This document shows positions 53,969-63,160 of a DNA stretch of 64,000 bases, piece after piece. Positions within the stretch are counted from its first letter, which is position 1, and each line of letters begins with the position of its first letter. This DNA is from Treponema bryantii. Its GTDB lineage: Bacteria; Spirochaetota; Spirochaetia; Treponematales; Treponemataceae. Where the stretch lies: positions 202,176-266,175 of the forward strand of contig NZ_FORI01000004.1 of the NCBI RefSeq assembly GCF_900113965.1, written 5' to 3'. The translations under genes were made by a program, and so were the position numbers. The notes below the pieces were generated by a model. That model did no database searches, had not been told where the DNA came from, and saw nothing but the letters and a program-made list of their open reading frames with translations.

Positions 53969-55838
53969 TTCTGAGGATAGACTTACAAAAGGTGCGAAAA
54001 TCTTCATTCTTCTCATTGTTCTTGTGATTTTCTTCATCTTTTATATTTACAGACTTTTCTCAATGCAGATTGTTCAGGGAGAACATTACCGTTCACAGTC
54101 ACAAAGAATCTCAAGTCAGATTACAGTTATTTCGGCACAGCGCGGTGAAATTTTTGACCGAAAAGCCCTGCTGCCAATCGTAATCAATACAGACTCTTTT
54201 GCGGTTGAAGTTACTCCCGGTGAAATTCCAAAAGACAGATACGATACAGTAATTCTTAAGCTCGCACAGTATCTTGGAATCAGTAAAACAGATATTGATA
54301 AAAAGATTCCAAAGAACATGCGCAGGTCTTATTCTAACTTTCAGGTAAAATCGAATGTTCCATTTACTGTAATTTCAAATATTGCAGAAAATAAAATAGA
54401 CCTTCCGGGCGTTTCATGGGTTTCAAAGCCAACTCGAAACTATCAGCATACAGGCTCTATGTCTCACATTGTAGGATACGTTGGTGATATTAACCAGGAT
54501 GAAATGACTGTTCTTTATAATCAGGGATACAAGAAAACAAGTATCGTTGGTAAAACCGGAATTGAAAAGCAGTATGATTCACTGCTTCAGGGTAAGGAAG
54601 GTCGTGAAATGTCCACTGTCGATGTACACGGCCGTATTATTTCTGACACTCCAATTGTTGAGCCTCCTGAAATGGGAAAGAGTCTTGTACTTACAATTGA
54701 CTCTGATATTCAGAAGCTTGTAGAAGAAGCACTTGGGAACCGCGTTGGTGCTTCTGTTGTATTAAAGCCTGCAACCGGTGAAGTTCTGGCAATGGTTTCT
54801 TACCCATATTATGATTCAAACATCTTCAGCTCAGATGACGCTGGTACAGAATATGCAAAGCTTGTAAATGATACTACAAAGCCTCTTTTGAACCGTGCCG
54901 TTCAGGTTTCTTATCCTCCGGCTTCTACTTTCAAAATTATTATGTCTGCAGCAATGCTTCAGGAAAATGCATTCCCGGCTTCTAAGAAAATTGAATGTAA
55001 AGGTGTTATGGTTTACGGTGGCCGCCGTTTCCACTGTCACGTTCACGAGCCTGGTCATGGCTGGCTTGATATGAAAAATGCTATGGCTCAATCGTGCGAC
55101 GTTTATTACTGGACTGTTGGACGTGATAATCTTGGTATTGAAAAAATTGCCTCTTACGCCCGTGAGTTTGGATTTGGTAAGAGTGCTCAGATAGATTTGC
55201 CGAGCCAGGTAGCCGGACTCGTTCCAACTGCTGAATGGAAGGAAAAGAAGTACCACGAAAAATGGCTTGGTGGAGATACAATGTCCTGCTCAATTGGACA
55301 GGGCTATATGGAAGCAACTCCATTGCAGCTGGCTAATATGGTTGCCATGGTTTCTAATGAAGGTGTTATCTATAAACCTCATCTTCTTAAAGAAGTTCGC
55401 GATCCTGTAACCGGTGATGTAATTGACGAGGTTCAGCCACAGGTGCTCACAGAATCTACAATCGACCGTGATGTATGGAAACAGATTCAGGAAGCAATGC
55501 GTTACACCGTTACAGACGGTACACCTCAGTATCCAATGCATAACAAGATTGTTCAGATTGCCTGTAAAACCGGTACTGCCGAGGTTGAACCATACAGCAG
55601 CCGAAAGGACGATCAGAGCTGGCACTCATGGCTTGTTGCATACGCTCCATACGATGCGCCACCGGAAGACCGTATCTGTGTTGCAACAATTGTAGAAGCC
55701 TGCAACAAATGGGAATGGTGGGCACCTTATTGTACAAACATCATTATTCAGGGAATCTTTGGAAATCAGACCTGTGAAGAAGCTACAAAGACACTTGGCT
55801 TTGAGTATCTTACAAATAACCGTGGAAGACAGGAATAG
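53961..55838 (+). CDS. mrdA: Penicillin-binding protein 2
   Basis: 625 aa. One TM (~12-32), pedestal domain with IVGKTGIEKQYDSLLQG, and transpeptidase with SxxK Ser322 (PPASTFKI), SCD in AMAQSCDVYYW, and KTG in CKTGTAEV. It cross-links peptidoglycan during elongation with RodA, whose gene follows by 11 bp. Confidence 0.96.
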   Translation: MINSEDRLTKGAKIFILLIVLVIFFIFYIYRLFSMQIVQGEHYRSQSQRISSQITVISAQRGEIFDRKALLPIVINTDSFAVEVTPGEIPKDRYDTVILKLAQYLGISKTDIDKKIPKNMRRSYSNFQVKSNVPFTVISNIAENKIDLPGVSWVSKPTRNYQHTGSMSHIVGYVGDINQDEMTVLYNQGYKKTSIVGKTGIEKQYDSLLQGKEGREMSTVDVHGRIISDTPIVEPPEMGKSLVLTIDSDIQKLVEEALGNRVGASVVLKPATGEVLAMVSYPYYDSNIFSSDDAGTEYAKLVNDTTKPLLNRAVQVSYPPASTFKIIMSAAMLQENAFPASKKIECKGVMVYGGRRFHCHVHEPGHGWLDMKNAMAQSCDVYYWTVGRDNLGIEKIASYAREFGFGKSAQIDLPSQVAGLVPTAEWKEKKYHEKWLGGDTMSCSIGQGYMEATPLQLANMVAMVSNEGVIYKPHLLKEVRDPVTGDVIDEVQPQVLTESTIDRDVWKQIQEAMRYTVTDGTPQYPMHNKIVQIACKTGTAEVEPYSSRKDDQSWHSWLVAYAPYDAPPEDRICVATIVEACNKWEWWAPYCTNIIIQGIFGNQTCEEATKTLGFEYLTNNRGRQE

Positions 55839-55849
55839 GAGAGGGAAGT

Positions 55850-57163
55850 ATGAAGAATAAATTCTTTTCAATGTTCGATTATCTTCTGATTCTTGTTGTT
55901 CTCACTCTCGTTTCACTTGGAGTTATGTTCATTTATTCTTCGAGCATTAACTCTGAAGGTGTGCGTGTAACAAACGAATATATCAAGCAGATTATCTGGG
56001 CTTCAATCGGATTTGTAATCATGATTGGAATGACAGTTTACGATTACCGAAGAACAGAGTCACTTTCTGTATATGGCTTTATTGGACTTTTACTGCTTTT
56101 AGTTTATACAAGAATTTTTGGCCGCTATGTAAACGGTGCAAAGAGCTGGATTGGAATTGGTGAGTTTGGTATTCAGCCTTCTGAGTTCGGAAAAGTTTTC
56201 TACATCCTTTATCTTGCCCGAGTTCTTGATGATACAGCAAACGGAGATCAGCTGAAGCGCTTCTTCCTGGCTACCGGAGTTCTGCTTCTTCCAATGGGCT
56301 TAATCCTTCTTCAGCCAGACTTAGGAACTGCTTCTGTATATCTTCCAATTTACTTTATCATGTGCTTTATTGCAGGCGTTCCAATCAGATACATTGGTTA
56401 TGTTTTCCTGTTCGGTGTATTCACAATCTTCTTTGCAATCCTTCCGGTATGGAATGCAGAAATTGCAGTAAAACAGCTTGCAGTAATTTCGATTCTCACA
56501 AACTTTAAATTAAGAGCAATTTTGATTTTTGCCTTTGTCGTAATTACACTTTTGGGTTACGTAATCCGACGTTACCTTCATGGTCCGCGCTATATTCACT
56601 GGATCATTTACTTTACTTCGATTATTGCACTTGCTCTTATTTCCTCAATGGTTCTTGGTAAGGTATTAAAGGATTATCAGATTAAGCGTTTAATCATCTT
56701 TATGAATCCGAATAAGGATCCGCTTGGTGCAGGATGGAATATTATTCAGTCTAAGGTTGCCATTGGTGCCGGTGGTGTTATTGGTCAGGGATATCTGATG
56801 GGAACTCAGAGCCATTACCGCTTCCTGCCGCAGCAGAGTACAGACTTTATCTTCAGTATTCTTTCTGAAGAGTTCGGCTTCCTTGGCGGTATGCTCGTAT
56901 TCTCACTTTATTTTATAATTCTTCTTAAGATTCTTTATATTATCCGTAAATGCGTAAATCGTTATGGTTCATACATCTGTGCAGGAATTTTTGGAATGTT
57001 CTCGTTCCACTTCTTTATTAACGTTGGAATGGTTATGGGTATCATGCCTATTACAGGTATTCCTTTGCAGTTCCTTTCTTATGGTGGTTCATCGCTTCTT
57101 ACAGCAATGACTTGTATTGGTCTTGTAATGAATGTAAATTACCGTAAGGCAGAACTTAAATAA
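55850..57163 (+). CDS. rodA: SEDS peptidoglycan polymerase RodA
   Basis: 437 aa with ten or more TM segments. SEDS motifs: GAKSWIGIGEFGIQPSEFGK, LLQPDLGTASV, QSTDFIFSILSEEFGF and ITGIPLQFLSYGGSS. Somewhat longer than the usual ~370 because of an extra hydrophobic stretch (~205-265). Last gene of the elongation operon. AGGAGAGGG precedes the ATG. Confidence 0.95.
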   Translation: MKNKFFSMFDYLLILVVLTLVSLGVMFIYSSSINSEGVRVTNEYIKQIIWASIGFVIMIGMTVYDYRRTESLSVYGFIGLLLLLVYTRIFGRYVNGAKSWIGIGEFGIQPSEFGKVFYILYLARVLDDTANGDQLKRFFLATGVLLLPMGLILLQPDLGTASVYLPIYFIMCFIAGVPIRYIGYVFLFGVFTIFFAILPVWNAEIAVKQLAVISILTNFKLRAILIFAFVVITLLGYVIRRYLHGPRYIHWIIYFTSIIALALISSMVLGKVLKDYQIKRLIIFMNPNKDPLGAGWNIIQSKVAIGAGGVIGQGYLMGTQSHYRFLPQQSTDFIFSILSEEFGFLGGMLVFSLYFIILLKILYIIRKCVNRYGSYICAGIFGMFSFHFFINVGMVMGIMPITGIPLQFLSYGGSSLLTAMTCIGLVMNVNYRKAELK

Positions 57164-57178
57164 ACTTCGATAATCAGA

Positions 57179-58069
57179 TTATTCATTGCCAGCTTTTCTA
57201 TACTCGTGCGGTGTGCAGTTGTATTTTGATTTAAATGCACGGACAAAGTATGAGATATTTTCAAAGCCGTTTTCAAGGGCAATCTGAGTAATTGCTTTTC
57301 GCGTTTGGAGCAGCTGTTCTGCGGCGGCTTCCAGACGGTAATCATTCAGATATTTTATAAAGCTTGTGCCCGTCTGATTTTTGAAAAAAGTCATAAAGCG
57401 GCTTTCAGAAAGAGACGTGATTTCGCTTACTTCTTCAATTGTGATTTTTTCTGCAAAGTGTTCTTTCATGTAAGAAAGGATTTTTTTGAGTCGCAGTGCA
57501 TTTTCTTTTTCACGCTGATTTTGCGGACTGGACTTTTTATCATTCAGATTTTCGTTAAATAAAATGAAAAGGATTTCATAAAGCCTTGCTTTAATCATCA
57601 TTTCATAGCCCGAGTATTCAGCATGTCTGTGTGCAATTAAATCACAAATTAGGGGAGTGAGCCTTTTACAAATAGGGGAGGCGGAGAATAAAAACAAATC
57701 TTTCATACAGTCGTTTTCTGAAAGCTGACTAAGGTAATTTCTAAAGCAGTGAGATTCCGGATTTTCTTCAAGAAGAGAAAGTGAAAAAATAATATTAAAA
57801 TATTCTACAAAATCATTTTGTTTCTGATCGATGGAATGAATAGATCCCGGTGGAACAATAATTAAATCACCTTCCTTGCAGACATTCTTAAAGCCGTTTA
57901 CAGAAAACATGCCCTGGCCTTTGTAAATATAAATCATTTCAAATTCGTCATGCCAGTGGAGCGGATATTTTTTCATCCAGTCTGGAATGCAAACATGATA
58001 TACGCTGTACGGGAAAGTCTTTTTGCCGTGATTGATTGTCTGATGTATTCTCTCGCGTGTAGAAGCCAT
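57179..58069 (-). CDS. AraC-family regulator with cupin domain
   Basis: 296 aa. N-terminal cupin (LHWHDEFEMIYIYKGQGMF, EGDLIIVPPGSIHSI) that binds an unknown small ligand, and a C-terminal double HTH (ITIEEVSEITSLSESRFMTF, then YFVRAFKSKYNCTPHEYRK). AAGGA lies upstream of the ATG. It is divergent from a MATE transporter gene across 88 bp that hold two direct repeats, so it probably controls that transporter. Confidence 0.9.
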   Translation of the reverse strand: MASTRERIHQTINHGKKTFPYSVYHVCIPDWMKKYPLHWHDEFEMIYIYKGQGMFSVNGFKNVCKEGDLIIVPPGSIHSIDQKQNDFVEYFNIIFSLSLLEENPESHCFRNYLSQLSENDCMKDLFLFSASPICKRLTPLICDLIAHRHAEYSGYEMMIKARLYEILFILFNENLNDKKSSPQNQREKENALRLKKILSYMKEHFAEKITIEEVSEITSLSESRFMTFFKNQTGTSFIKYLNDYRLEAAAEQLLQTRKAITQIALENGFENISYFVRAFKSKYNCTPHEYRKAGNE

Positions 58070-58080
58070 TATAATCCTTA

Positions 58081-58149
58081 AAACAGTAGTATTGTGTTAA
58101 AAACTAAGGTTTATTTAACAAGATTTTACACCAAAACAGTTGTATTCTG
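58081..58149. promoter_or_regulatory. Pair of direct repeats between araC-type and MATE genes
   Basis: AAACAGTAGTATTGTG (58081-58096) and AAACAGTTGTATTCTG (58134-58149) differ at two of 16 positions and are 53 bp apart, close to five helical turns. They suit binding of an AraC dimer or a looped complex. Confidence 0.6.
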
Positions 58150-58157
58150 TCAATATC

Positions 58158-59495
58158 ATGGATAAAGATTTTAAGATAAAACTAATTGAAATTGCACTTC
58201 CAGTAACGGTTCAGTGCCTTATGCAGTCTTCACTTTCGCTTATTGATCAGATTATGATCGGCTCTCTTGGAAGTGAATGTATAGCGGGAATCGGACTTGC
58301 CGGTAAATTTACTTCTCTGTTCAGCGTAACTGTTGCGGCTATTGTAACGGCAGCAGGTATTCTTATTTCCCAATACTTTGGAGCAAAGAACGAAAGGGGT
58401 GTAAGAGACAGTTTTTATCTGCCGATGTATCTTTCTCTTATCCTTGTTGTGTTCTTTTCTTTGCTATCTGTGTTTGTTCCGAATCAGGTAATGTCGCTTT
58501 ATGCTAATGATAAAAATACAGTGGCAAAGGCAGCTTCTTATCTGATTTACCGAACTCCTGGATATTTAGCCTGTGTAATTACAATGTACATTTCAACTTT
58601 ATTGCGAAATATGAACAGAGCAAAGCTTCCGGCTGTAGCTGGAATAATTGCAATCATCACAAATACAGTAATGAACTGGTTTTTAATTTATGGTATTTTG
58701 TTTTTCCCTCGTCTGGAAGAAGCTGGAGCGGCACTTGCTACGGTAATTTCACAATGTGTGGAAATGCTGATTGTATTAACACTGTTTATACGCGAAAAGA
58801 AAAAGCAGAATCTGTTTCTTAAACCAACCGTACTTTTTTCAAAAGAGTTTTATAAAAACGCATTTGCAATTTTAATGCCGATTCTTATTGGTGAATTCTT
58901 GTGGTCTCTTGGAGAAAATGTTTACGCTGTAATTTACGGACATCTTGGAACTGAAGCCTGTGCTGCAATGACTCTTATGTATCCGATCCAGGGAATTGCA
59001 ATTGGTGCTTTGTGTGGTGTTTCAAGTGCTGCAGGAATCATTGTTGGAAATAGTCTTGGCGCAGATGATAATGATAAGGCTTATTCCCAGTCAATTGATT
59101 TTGTAAAACTGACAGTTGGCTCTGGTATTCTGATTGGAATTATTGTCTGTGCAATCAGTCCGCTATACGTAAAGCTTTTCAATGTAGCACCGGAAACAAG
59201 ATTAATCACAATAAGAATCCTTATTGCCTTTGCAGTTGTATTTACGGCAAAAGTGTTTAATATGGTTATAGGCGGCGGAGTTCTTCAAAGTGGCGGTCAG
59301 ACAAAGTTTATGACGCTTATTAATATTATTGGGCCATGGGCATTCGGAGTTCCTATGGGCTTCCTTGCGGCATATTATTTTAAGCTTTCAATCTGGTGGG
59401 TATATCTGATTTTATCTCTGGAAGAATATGTACGCTTAATCATAAGTGTATGGCTTTTGAAAAGCAAAAGGTGGATGAAGAATATTGCAGTGTAA
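58158..59495 (+). CDS. MATE family efflux transporter
   Basis: 445 aa from the ATG at 58158; a TTG at 58140 falls inside the putative operator. Twelve TM segments; begins FKIKLIEIALPVTVQ with SLIDQIMIGSLG, and has the second-half repeat FAILMPILIGEFLWSLGENV. It exports cationic drugs or metabolites in exchange for Na+ or H+. Likely regulated by the divergent AraC protein. Confidence 0.9.
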   Translation: MDKDFKIKLIEIALPVTVQCLMQSSLSLIDQIMIGSLGSECIAGIGLAGKFTSLFSVTVAAIVTAAGILISQYFGAKNERGVRDSFYLPMYLSLILVVFFSLLSVFVPNQVMSLYANDKNTVAKAASYLIYRTPGYLACVITMYISTLLRNMNRAKLPAVAGIIAIITNTVMNWFLIYGILFFPRLEEAGAALATVISQCVEMLIVLTLFIREKKKQNLFLKPTVLFSKEFYKNAFAILMPILIGEFLWSLGENVYAVIYGHLGTEACAAMTLMYPIQGIAIGALCGVSSAAGIIVGNSLGADDNDKAYSQSIDFVKLTVGSGILIGIIVCAISPLYVKLFNVAPETRLITIRILIAFAVVFTAKVFNMVIGGGVLQSGGQTKFMTLINIIGPWAFGVPMGFLAAYYFKLSIWWVYLILSLEEYVRLIISVWLLKSKRWMKNIAV

Positions 59496-59566
59496 CGAAT
59501 GTGAAAGGGGGATATACGTAAGCGTCTAATTAACACCCCCTACGAAAGCAAATAAATATGAACTAC

Positions 59567-59594
59567 AATCTCCTCACAGCGAGGAGATTTTTTT
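59567..59594 (+). promoter_or_regulatory. Hairpin that hides the orfA Shine-Dalgarno
   Basis: AATCTCCTC-ACAGC-GAGGAGATT (59567-59589) followed by TTTTT and then the orfA ATG at 59595. The right arm holds GAGGAG, the Shine-Dalgarno. The same element reads as an intrinsic terminator. A 25-codon frame, ATG 59558 to TAA 59635, runs through it and overlaps orfA out of frame. Confidence 0.7.
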
Positions 59595-59948
59595 ATGATA
59601 TTCCCAGTAAAACGAGTCAAAGAAGAATTAATTAATGAGTTTGCAGTTTCAAATATGGATATTGATAGTTTCAGCCAGATGCACAACATCCAGCCTGAAG
59701 CTCTGCGTTCATGGATCCATGAAAAGATTGAAAGAGCTAAGCTCGGACTTCCAGAAAATACAGAAGTTTTTCAGGCATCAGAGTTTGTCGAACTTGATAT
59801 TCCAGCTTCATCCAAACACCGTATTTCTGTCGGAATAGACCGAAAAGAACTTATCACAGTCAGGGCAGGGGGAATAGAAATTGACATTCCTATAACTACA
59901 GAAGAAACAATACTATTCAAAATCTTCCAGACGGCAGCAAGTATATGA
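59595..59948 (+). CDS. IS66 OrfA (TnpA-like) accessory protein
   Basis: 117 aa. Begins with a helix-turn-helix-like segment (SFSQMHNIQPEALRSWIHEK) and ends in a beta-rich region (GGIEIDIPITTEETILFKIF), as in IS66 OrfA proteins. It overlaps orfB by 4 bp. It is needed for IS66 transposition, but the transposase is missing here, so it is probably functionless. Confidence 0.7.
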   Translation: MIFPVKRVKEELINEFAVSNMDIDSFSQMHNIQPEALRSWIHEKIERAKLGLPENTEVFQASEFVELDIPASSKHRISVGIDRKELITVRAGGIEIDIPITTEETILFKIFQTAASI

Positions 59949-60292
59949 AGTTTGATTTTACTAACACTCGTATTTTTCTAAGACCAGGCACAACAAATAT
60001 GAGAATCAGTAAAGAACGTATTATTCATGTGATTAGTGATATTATGAAACAGGATCCGTTTAGTGGAGCAGTATTCATGTTTTGCAATGGGCAGAGAAAA
60101 CATCTGAAATTAGTCTGGTGGGATACAAACGGATTTTGGATTGCTCAAAAGATTTTGGAAAAAGGGCAGTGGCCGTGGCCGGACACAGCAGAAGAGGCAA
60201 AAGAAATAAAGATTGATGAAGTGATAATGCTTCTGAAAGGAATAGATTTCTTCTGTGCCTATGAAGCGATGAAGTTTGAGAGTATTGATTAA
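59945..60292 (+). CDS. IS66 OrfB (TnpB) accessory protein
   Basis: 115 aa, the standard IS66 OrfB length. Contains FLRPGTTNMR, FMFCNGQRKHLKLVWWDTNG and LEKGQWPWPD, all family hallmarks. The stop is followed by 166 bp without a transposase start. Confidence 0.88.
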   Translation: MKFDFTNTRIFLRPGTTNMRISKERIIHVISDIMKQDPFSGAVFMFCNGQRKHLKLVWWDTNGFWIAQKILEKGQWPWPDTAEEAKEIKIDEVIMLLKGIDFFCAYEAMKFESID

Positions 60293-60373
60293 TCTCAGTT
60301 TCTCTATAAATAATTGTAATATTTTGATATATTTGTATTGGTTATACGGATACTTATAACTATTGTTATGCCC

Positions 60374-60464
60374 ACGGCTCACTGAGCCGGAAGAATTTTT
60401 AGTATTTAAAATTGTTGGACATACAAATTTTCTCCAAAAAAACAAAAGGAAGAATTGTATGTCC
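60374..60464 (+). promoter_or_regulatory. Palindromes upstream of the methyltransferase remnant
   Basis: CGGCTCA-C-TGAGCCG (60374-60388) is followed by ATTTTTAG. GGACATACAA (60417-60426) pairs with TTGTATGTCC (60455-60464), enclosing the AAAGGAAG Shine-Dalgarno in the loop and the ATG at 60459 in the right arm. The second could be an operator or a translation block. Confidence 0.5.
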
Positions 60465-61199
60465 AAAAATGGAAGTCTCGGAAAAGCCAGGGATGCAAAA
60501 GAAGATGAGTTCTACACTCAGTTAAATGATATTTCCAACGAGCTTAAATATTATAAAGAACACTTCAAAGGTAAAACTGTACTGTGCAACTGCGATGACC
60601 CGCGGGTAAGCAATTTCTTTCATTATTTTTCTTACAATTTTGAAACGCTAGGTTTGAAAAAACTTATTACAACCTGCTACAAGAATCAGGAAAGAGATTT
60701 ATTCAGTCAGAACAACAGCGAAAAAGCAATATCTCTTGAATATTGTGGTGAGAAAAATGGAAGCAAAGTTCCAACTGTTGAGGAAATCGGTATAAAAGAA
60801 CTTCAAGGTTACGGAGATTTTCTTGCTTCGATATTTTCTAAGGATAAGGCTGTCGTTGAGGTGGCACACAGTTATCTTAAGGCTTATTCTATTGATACTC
60901 TTTTTGTTTCGTTTTTGTTCTGCTTTACCGGTTACTTTAATGGTTTTGTTAAAACCGGCTTTGTCATGGCACAGGGGATTATCGGCGCTTTCTGCGTGCG
61001 AATTCCTGTTTCCTATGCCATGAGCCGTTCATCAGATCCAAGTCTTTTTAGGATTGGTCTTGCAACACCATGCTCAACGCTGCTTCAGATTGTGCTTTGT
61101 GTGAGCATGTTTATAATTTCGCTACATGATTCCCATAAAGTGCTGCATGATAAGGCTTACCGCCGTGATGCCGATCCAGCAGCAGGCGCCGATAAGTAG
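60459..61199 (+). pseudogene. Chimeric ORF: M.EcoRI-type methyltransferase start fused to MATE transporter end
   Basis: 246 aa, uninterrupted. Residues 1-~115 match the N-terminus of EcoRI-type adenine methyltransferases (AKEDEFYTQLNDISNELKYY, LCNCDDPRVSNFFHYF, LGLKKLITTCYKNQ). The catalytic NPPF motif, which lies further on, is missing. From about residue 118 (nt ~60810) it turns into the end of a MATE transporter (LKAYSIDTLFVSFLFCFTGY, QGIIGAFCVRIPVSYAMSR). The last 78 bp run through the 3' end of convergent yeiH, so the MATE stop is lost too. Neither half can be active. The start at 60459 has AAAGGAAG upstream. Confidence 0.82.
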
Positions 61200-62165
61200 A
61201 GGTTTGCCTCCTGTTTTTACGAGTTTGATAACGTTGCTGTTGAGGCCGATTGCTCCCATTGCCATTACGATAAAGAATTTACTTAGTTCTTTGAGAGGTG
61301 TAAAGATTTTCTGATTTGCTCCAAAGTGTAGTGCTATCGTAGTGATGAGGGATGCAATTATAAAGTAGAGTATGAACATGGGGAAGGCTCTTTTAAGGCT
61401 GAATCCCTGTGTTTCTCCTCCTTTTTGTTTTGCTTTTTTTGTTTGTATGAGTGAGAGTACGAGTGTTATGGGTATTATTGCGAGTGTTCTTGTGAGCTTT
61501 ACGGTTACGGCTTTGTCCAGGGTCTGGCTTCCGAGGTTCCACATGCTGTCCCATGTTGAGGCTGCGGCTGTTACGGAAGAGGTGTCATTTACCGCTGTTC
61601 CTGCAAAGATGCCGAATGCTTCGCCTGATGTTGTGTCAAAGCCTATGAGTTTTCCGAGTGTAGGGAAGATGAGGGCTGCAAGTACGTTAAAGAAAAATAT
61701 TACGGAAATTGACTGGGCGACTTCATCGTCGTCTGCGTCTACGACTGGTGCTGTTGCTGCGATTGCAGAGCCTCCGCAGATTGAAGATCCTACTCCAACG
61801 AGTATTGCTGTGTTTCCTTTTACTTTAAGGGCTTTGTGAAGTATCCAGGCGATAAGAAGTGAAGTCGTAATCGTGCAGATAATTATAGGTAGTGACTGCT
61901 GGCCGGTTTTTACTACGACCCCAAGATTCATTCCAAATCCAAGAAGTACGACTGCTGCCTGAAGGATCATTTTAGAAGTAAATTTTATTCCGTCCTGAGC
62001 TTTTCCTTTGTCGTTCCAGAACAGTGCTATTATCATTCCTGCGATTATTGCGATTACGGCTCCTCCTATTACGGGGAAGAGTTTTCCTAAAAACCAGGAA
62101 GGTACTGCGATTGCAAGGCAGATAAGAATTCCCGGTATGTTTTTCTTTATAAAGTCCATTGTCAT
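61122..62165 (-). CDS. yeiH: YeiH family putative sulfate/anion exporter
   Basis: 347 aa with about ten TM segments. UPF0324/YeiH signatures: [56 protein letters not shown] Shine-Dalgarno lies 4-5 nt before the ATG. The gene is intact among broken ones. It is divergent from a LysR regulator, the arrangement of yeiH/yeiE in enterobacteria. Substrate uncertain. Confidence 0.9.
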   Translation of the reverse strand: MTMDFIKKNIPGILICLAIAVPSWFLGKLFPVIGGAVIAIIAGMIIALFWNDKGKAQDGIKFTSKMILQAAVVLLGFGMNLGVVVKTGQQSLPIIICTITTSLLIAWILHKALKVKGNTAILVGVGSSICGGSAIAATAPVVDADDDEVAQSISVIFFFNVLAALIFPTLGKLIGFDTTSGEAFGIFAGTAVNDTSSVTAAASTWDSMWNLGSQTLDKAVTVKLTRTLAIIPITLVLSLIQTKKAKQKGGETQGFSLKRAFPMFILYFIIASLITTIALHFGANQKIFTPLKELSKFFIVMAMGAIGLNSNVIKLVKTGGKPLLIGACCWIGITAVSLIMQHFMGIM

Positions 62166-62222
62166 AAACCTCCGTTTGCTTTACGGCGAGAGTATAGCAT
62201 TATATTTTCAAAAGGTAAAATT

Positions 62223-62249
62223 ATATATTATAATGTTATCATAATATAT
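62223..62249. promoter_or_regulatory. Palindrome between yeiH and the LysR gene
   Basis: ATATATTAT (62223-62231) and ATAATATAT (62241-62249) are perfect complements around AATGTTATC. Suits a LysR-family operator controlling both genes. Confidence 0.55.
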
Positions 62250-62273
62250 TCTTATGGTTTAGAGAGGCTTTTT

Positions 62274-63160
62274 GTGCTTGATTTTCGTGTCGATACTTTT
62301 CTTTGTGTCTGTCGTTTTATGAATTTTACTCATGCTGCACGTGAGCTTAATATTACACAGCCTGCAGTTTCGCAGCATATTAAGTATCTTGAAGATTTTT
62401 ATTGCGTAAAGCTGTTTGAACAGGACGGTAAAAAGCTTTTGCTTACGGATGAAGGACGAATTTTGTGTGAAAAAATGATGCTTATAAGAAATGACGAAAA
62501 AAAGCTAAGGGACACTCTTTTAAAAAATCCCAGCTTGAAAAAAACGTTTCATTCGGAGTTACAATGACAATCGGAGAATATGTTGTTTCTTCTCCCGTAA
62601 GTCAGTATTTAAAAAAGCATCCGGAAGTAAATTTTAAAATTCATTTTTCAAATACACAGGATCTTCTTAAGTCTCTTGAAAACGGTGAAATTGATTTTGC
62701 CCTTGTTGAAGGTTATTTTCCGGAAAAGACTTTCGAAACCCTCGTTTATAAGACTGTAGATTTTGTTGCAGTCTGTTCAAGTAATCATGTATTTAAAAAT
62801 AAGCCGCGTTTTTTAAGAGATCTTTTTGAAGAGCGCCTTATCATAAGGGAACCCGGTTCAGGTACGCGTAATATTCTGGAGAGGAATCTTGCCCTTCAGA
62901 ATTATTCTGTAGAAAATTTTTCCCACTATATTCAGATAGAAAACATGCATTCTGTAATTCAGCTTCTGCTTGAAGACTGTGGTATTTCTTTTTTGTACAG
63001 AGCTGCTGTAGAAAAGGAACTTAAGGAAGGAAGTCTCATGCAAATCAGGCTGAAGGATTTTTCTATGAAGCATGATTTTACTTTTCTCTGGCAGAAGGAC
63101 AGTGCCTTTGCCGGAGAAATAAAAATGCTTTGTTCTGAGCTTAAATCTTTTTTCTGTTGA
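62274..63160 (+). pseudogene. LysR-family regulator split by a frameshift
   Basis: GTG 62274 with AGAGAGG upstream. The first part (97 aa, to 62567) is the winged HTH (MNFTHAARELNITQPAVSQH). The second (62564-63160) is the LysR ligand domain (VNFKIHFSNTQDLLKSLENG, REPGSGTRNILER). Adding one T at ~62553 would join them as HFGVTMTIGEYVV, the usual linker sequence of this group. So one base has been lost. Divergence from yeiH fits a YeiE-like regulator. The second frame has only a weak start (ATGA overlap). Sequencing error is possible. Confidence 0.82.

Larger units (their letters stand above)
59518..60292 (+). mobile_element. IS66-family left end with orfA and orfB, transposase gene lost
   Basis: The left end begins GTAAGCGTCTAATTAACACC, the typical GTAAGCG start of IS66 ends; the preceding GGATATAC could be the 8-bp target duplication. 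orfA and orfB follow with ATGA overlap. The large tnpC transposase that should come next is absent, and no CGCTTAC right end was found up to 64000. The sequence breaks into unrelated DNA after orfB. Confidence 0.75.

Noticed and set aside
62564..63160. Second LysR frame as an independent binding protein
   Set aside because: It begins inside the ligand domain and rejoins the HTH frame with one added base.
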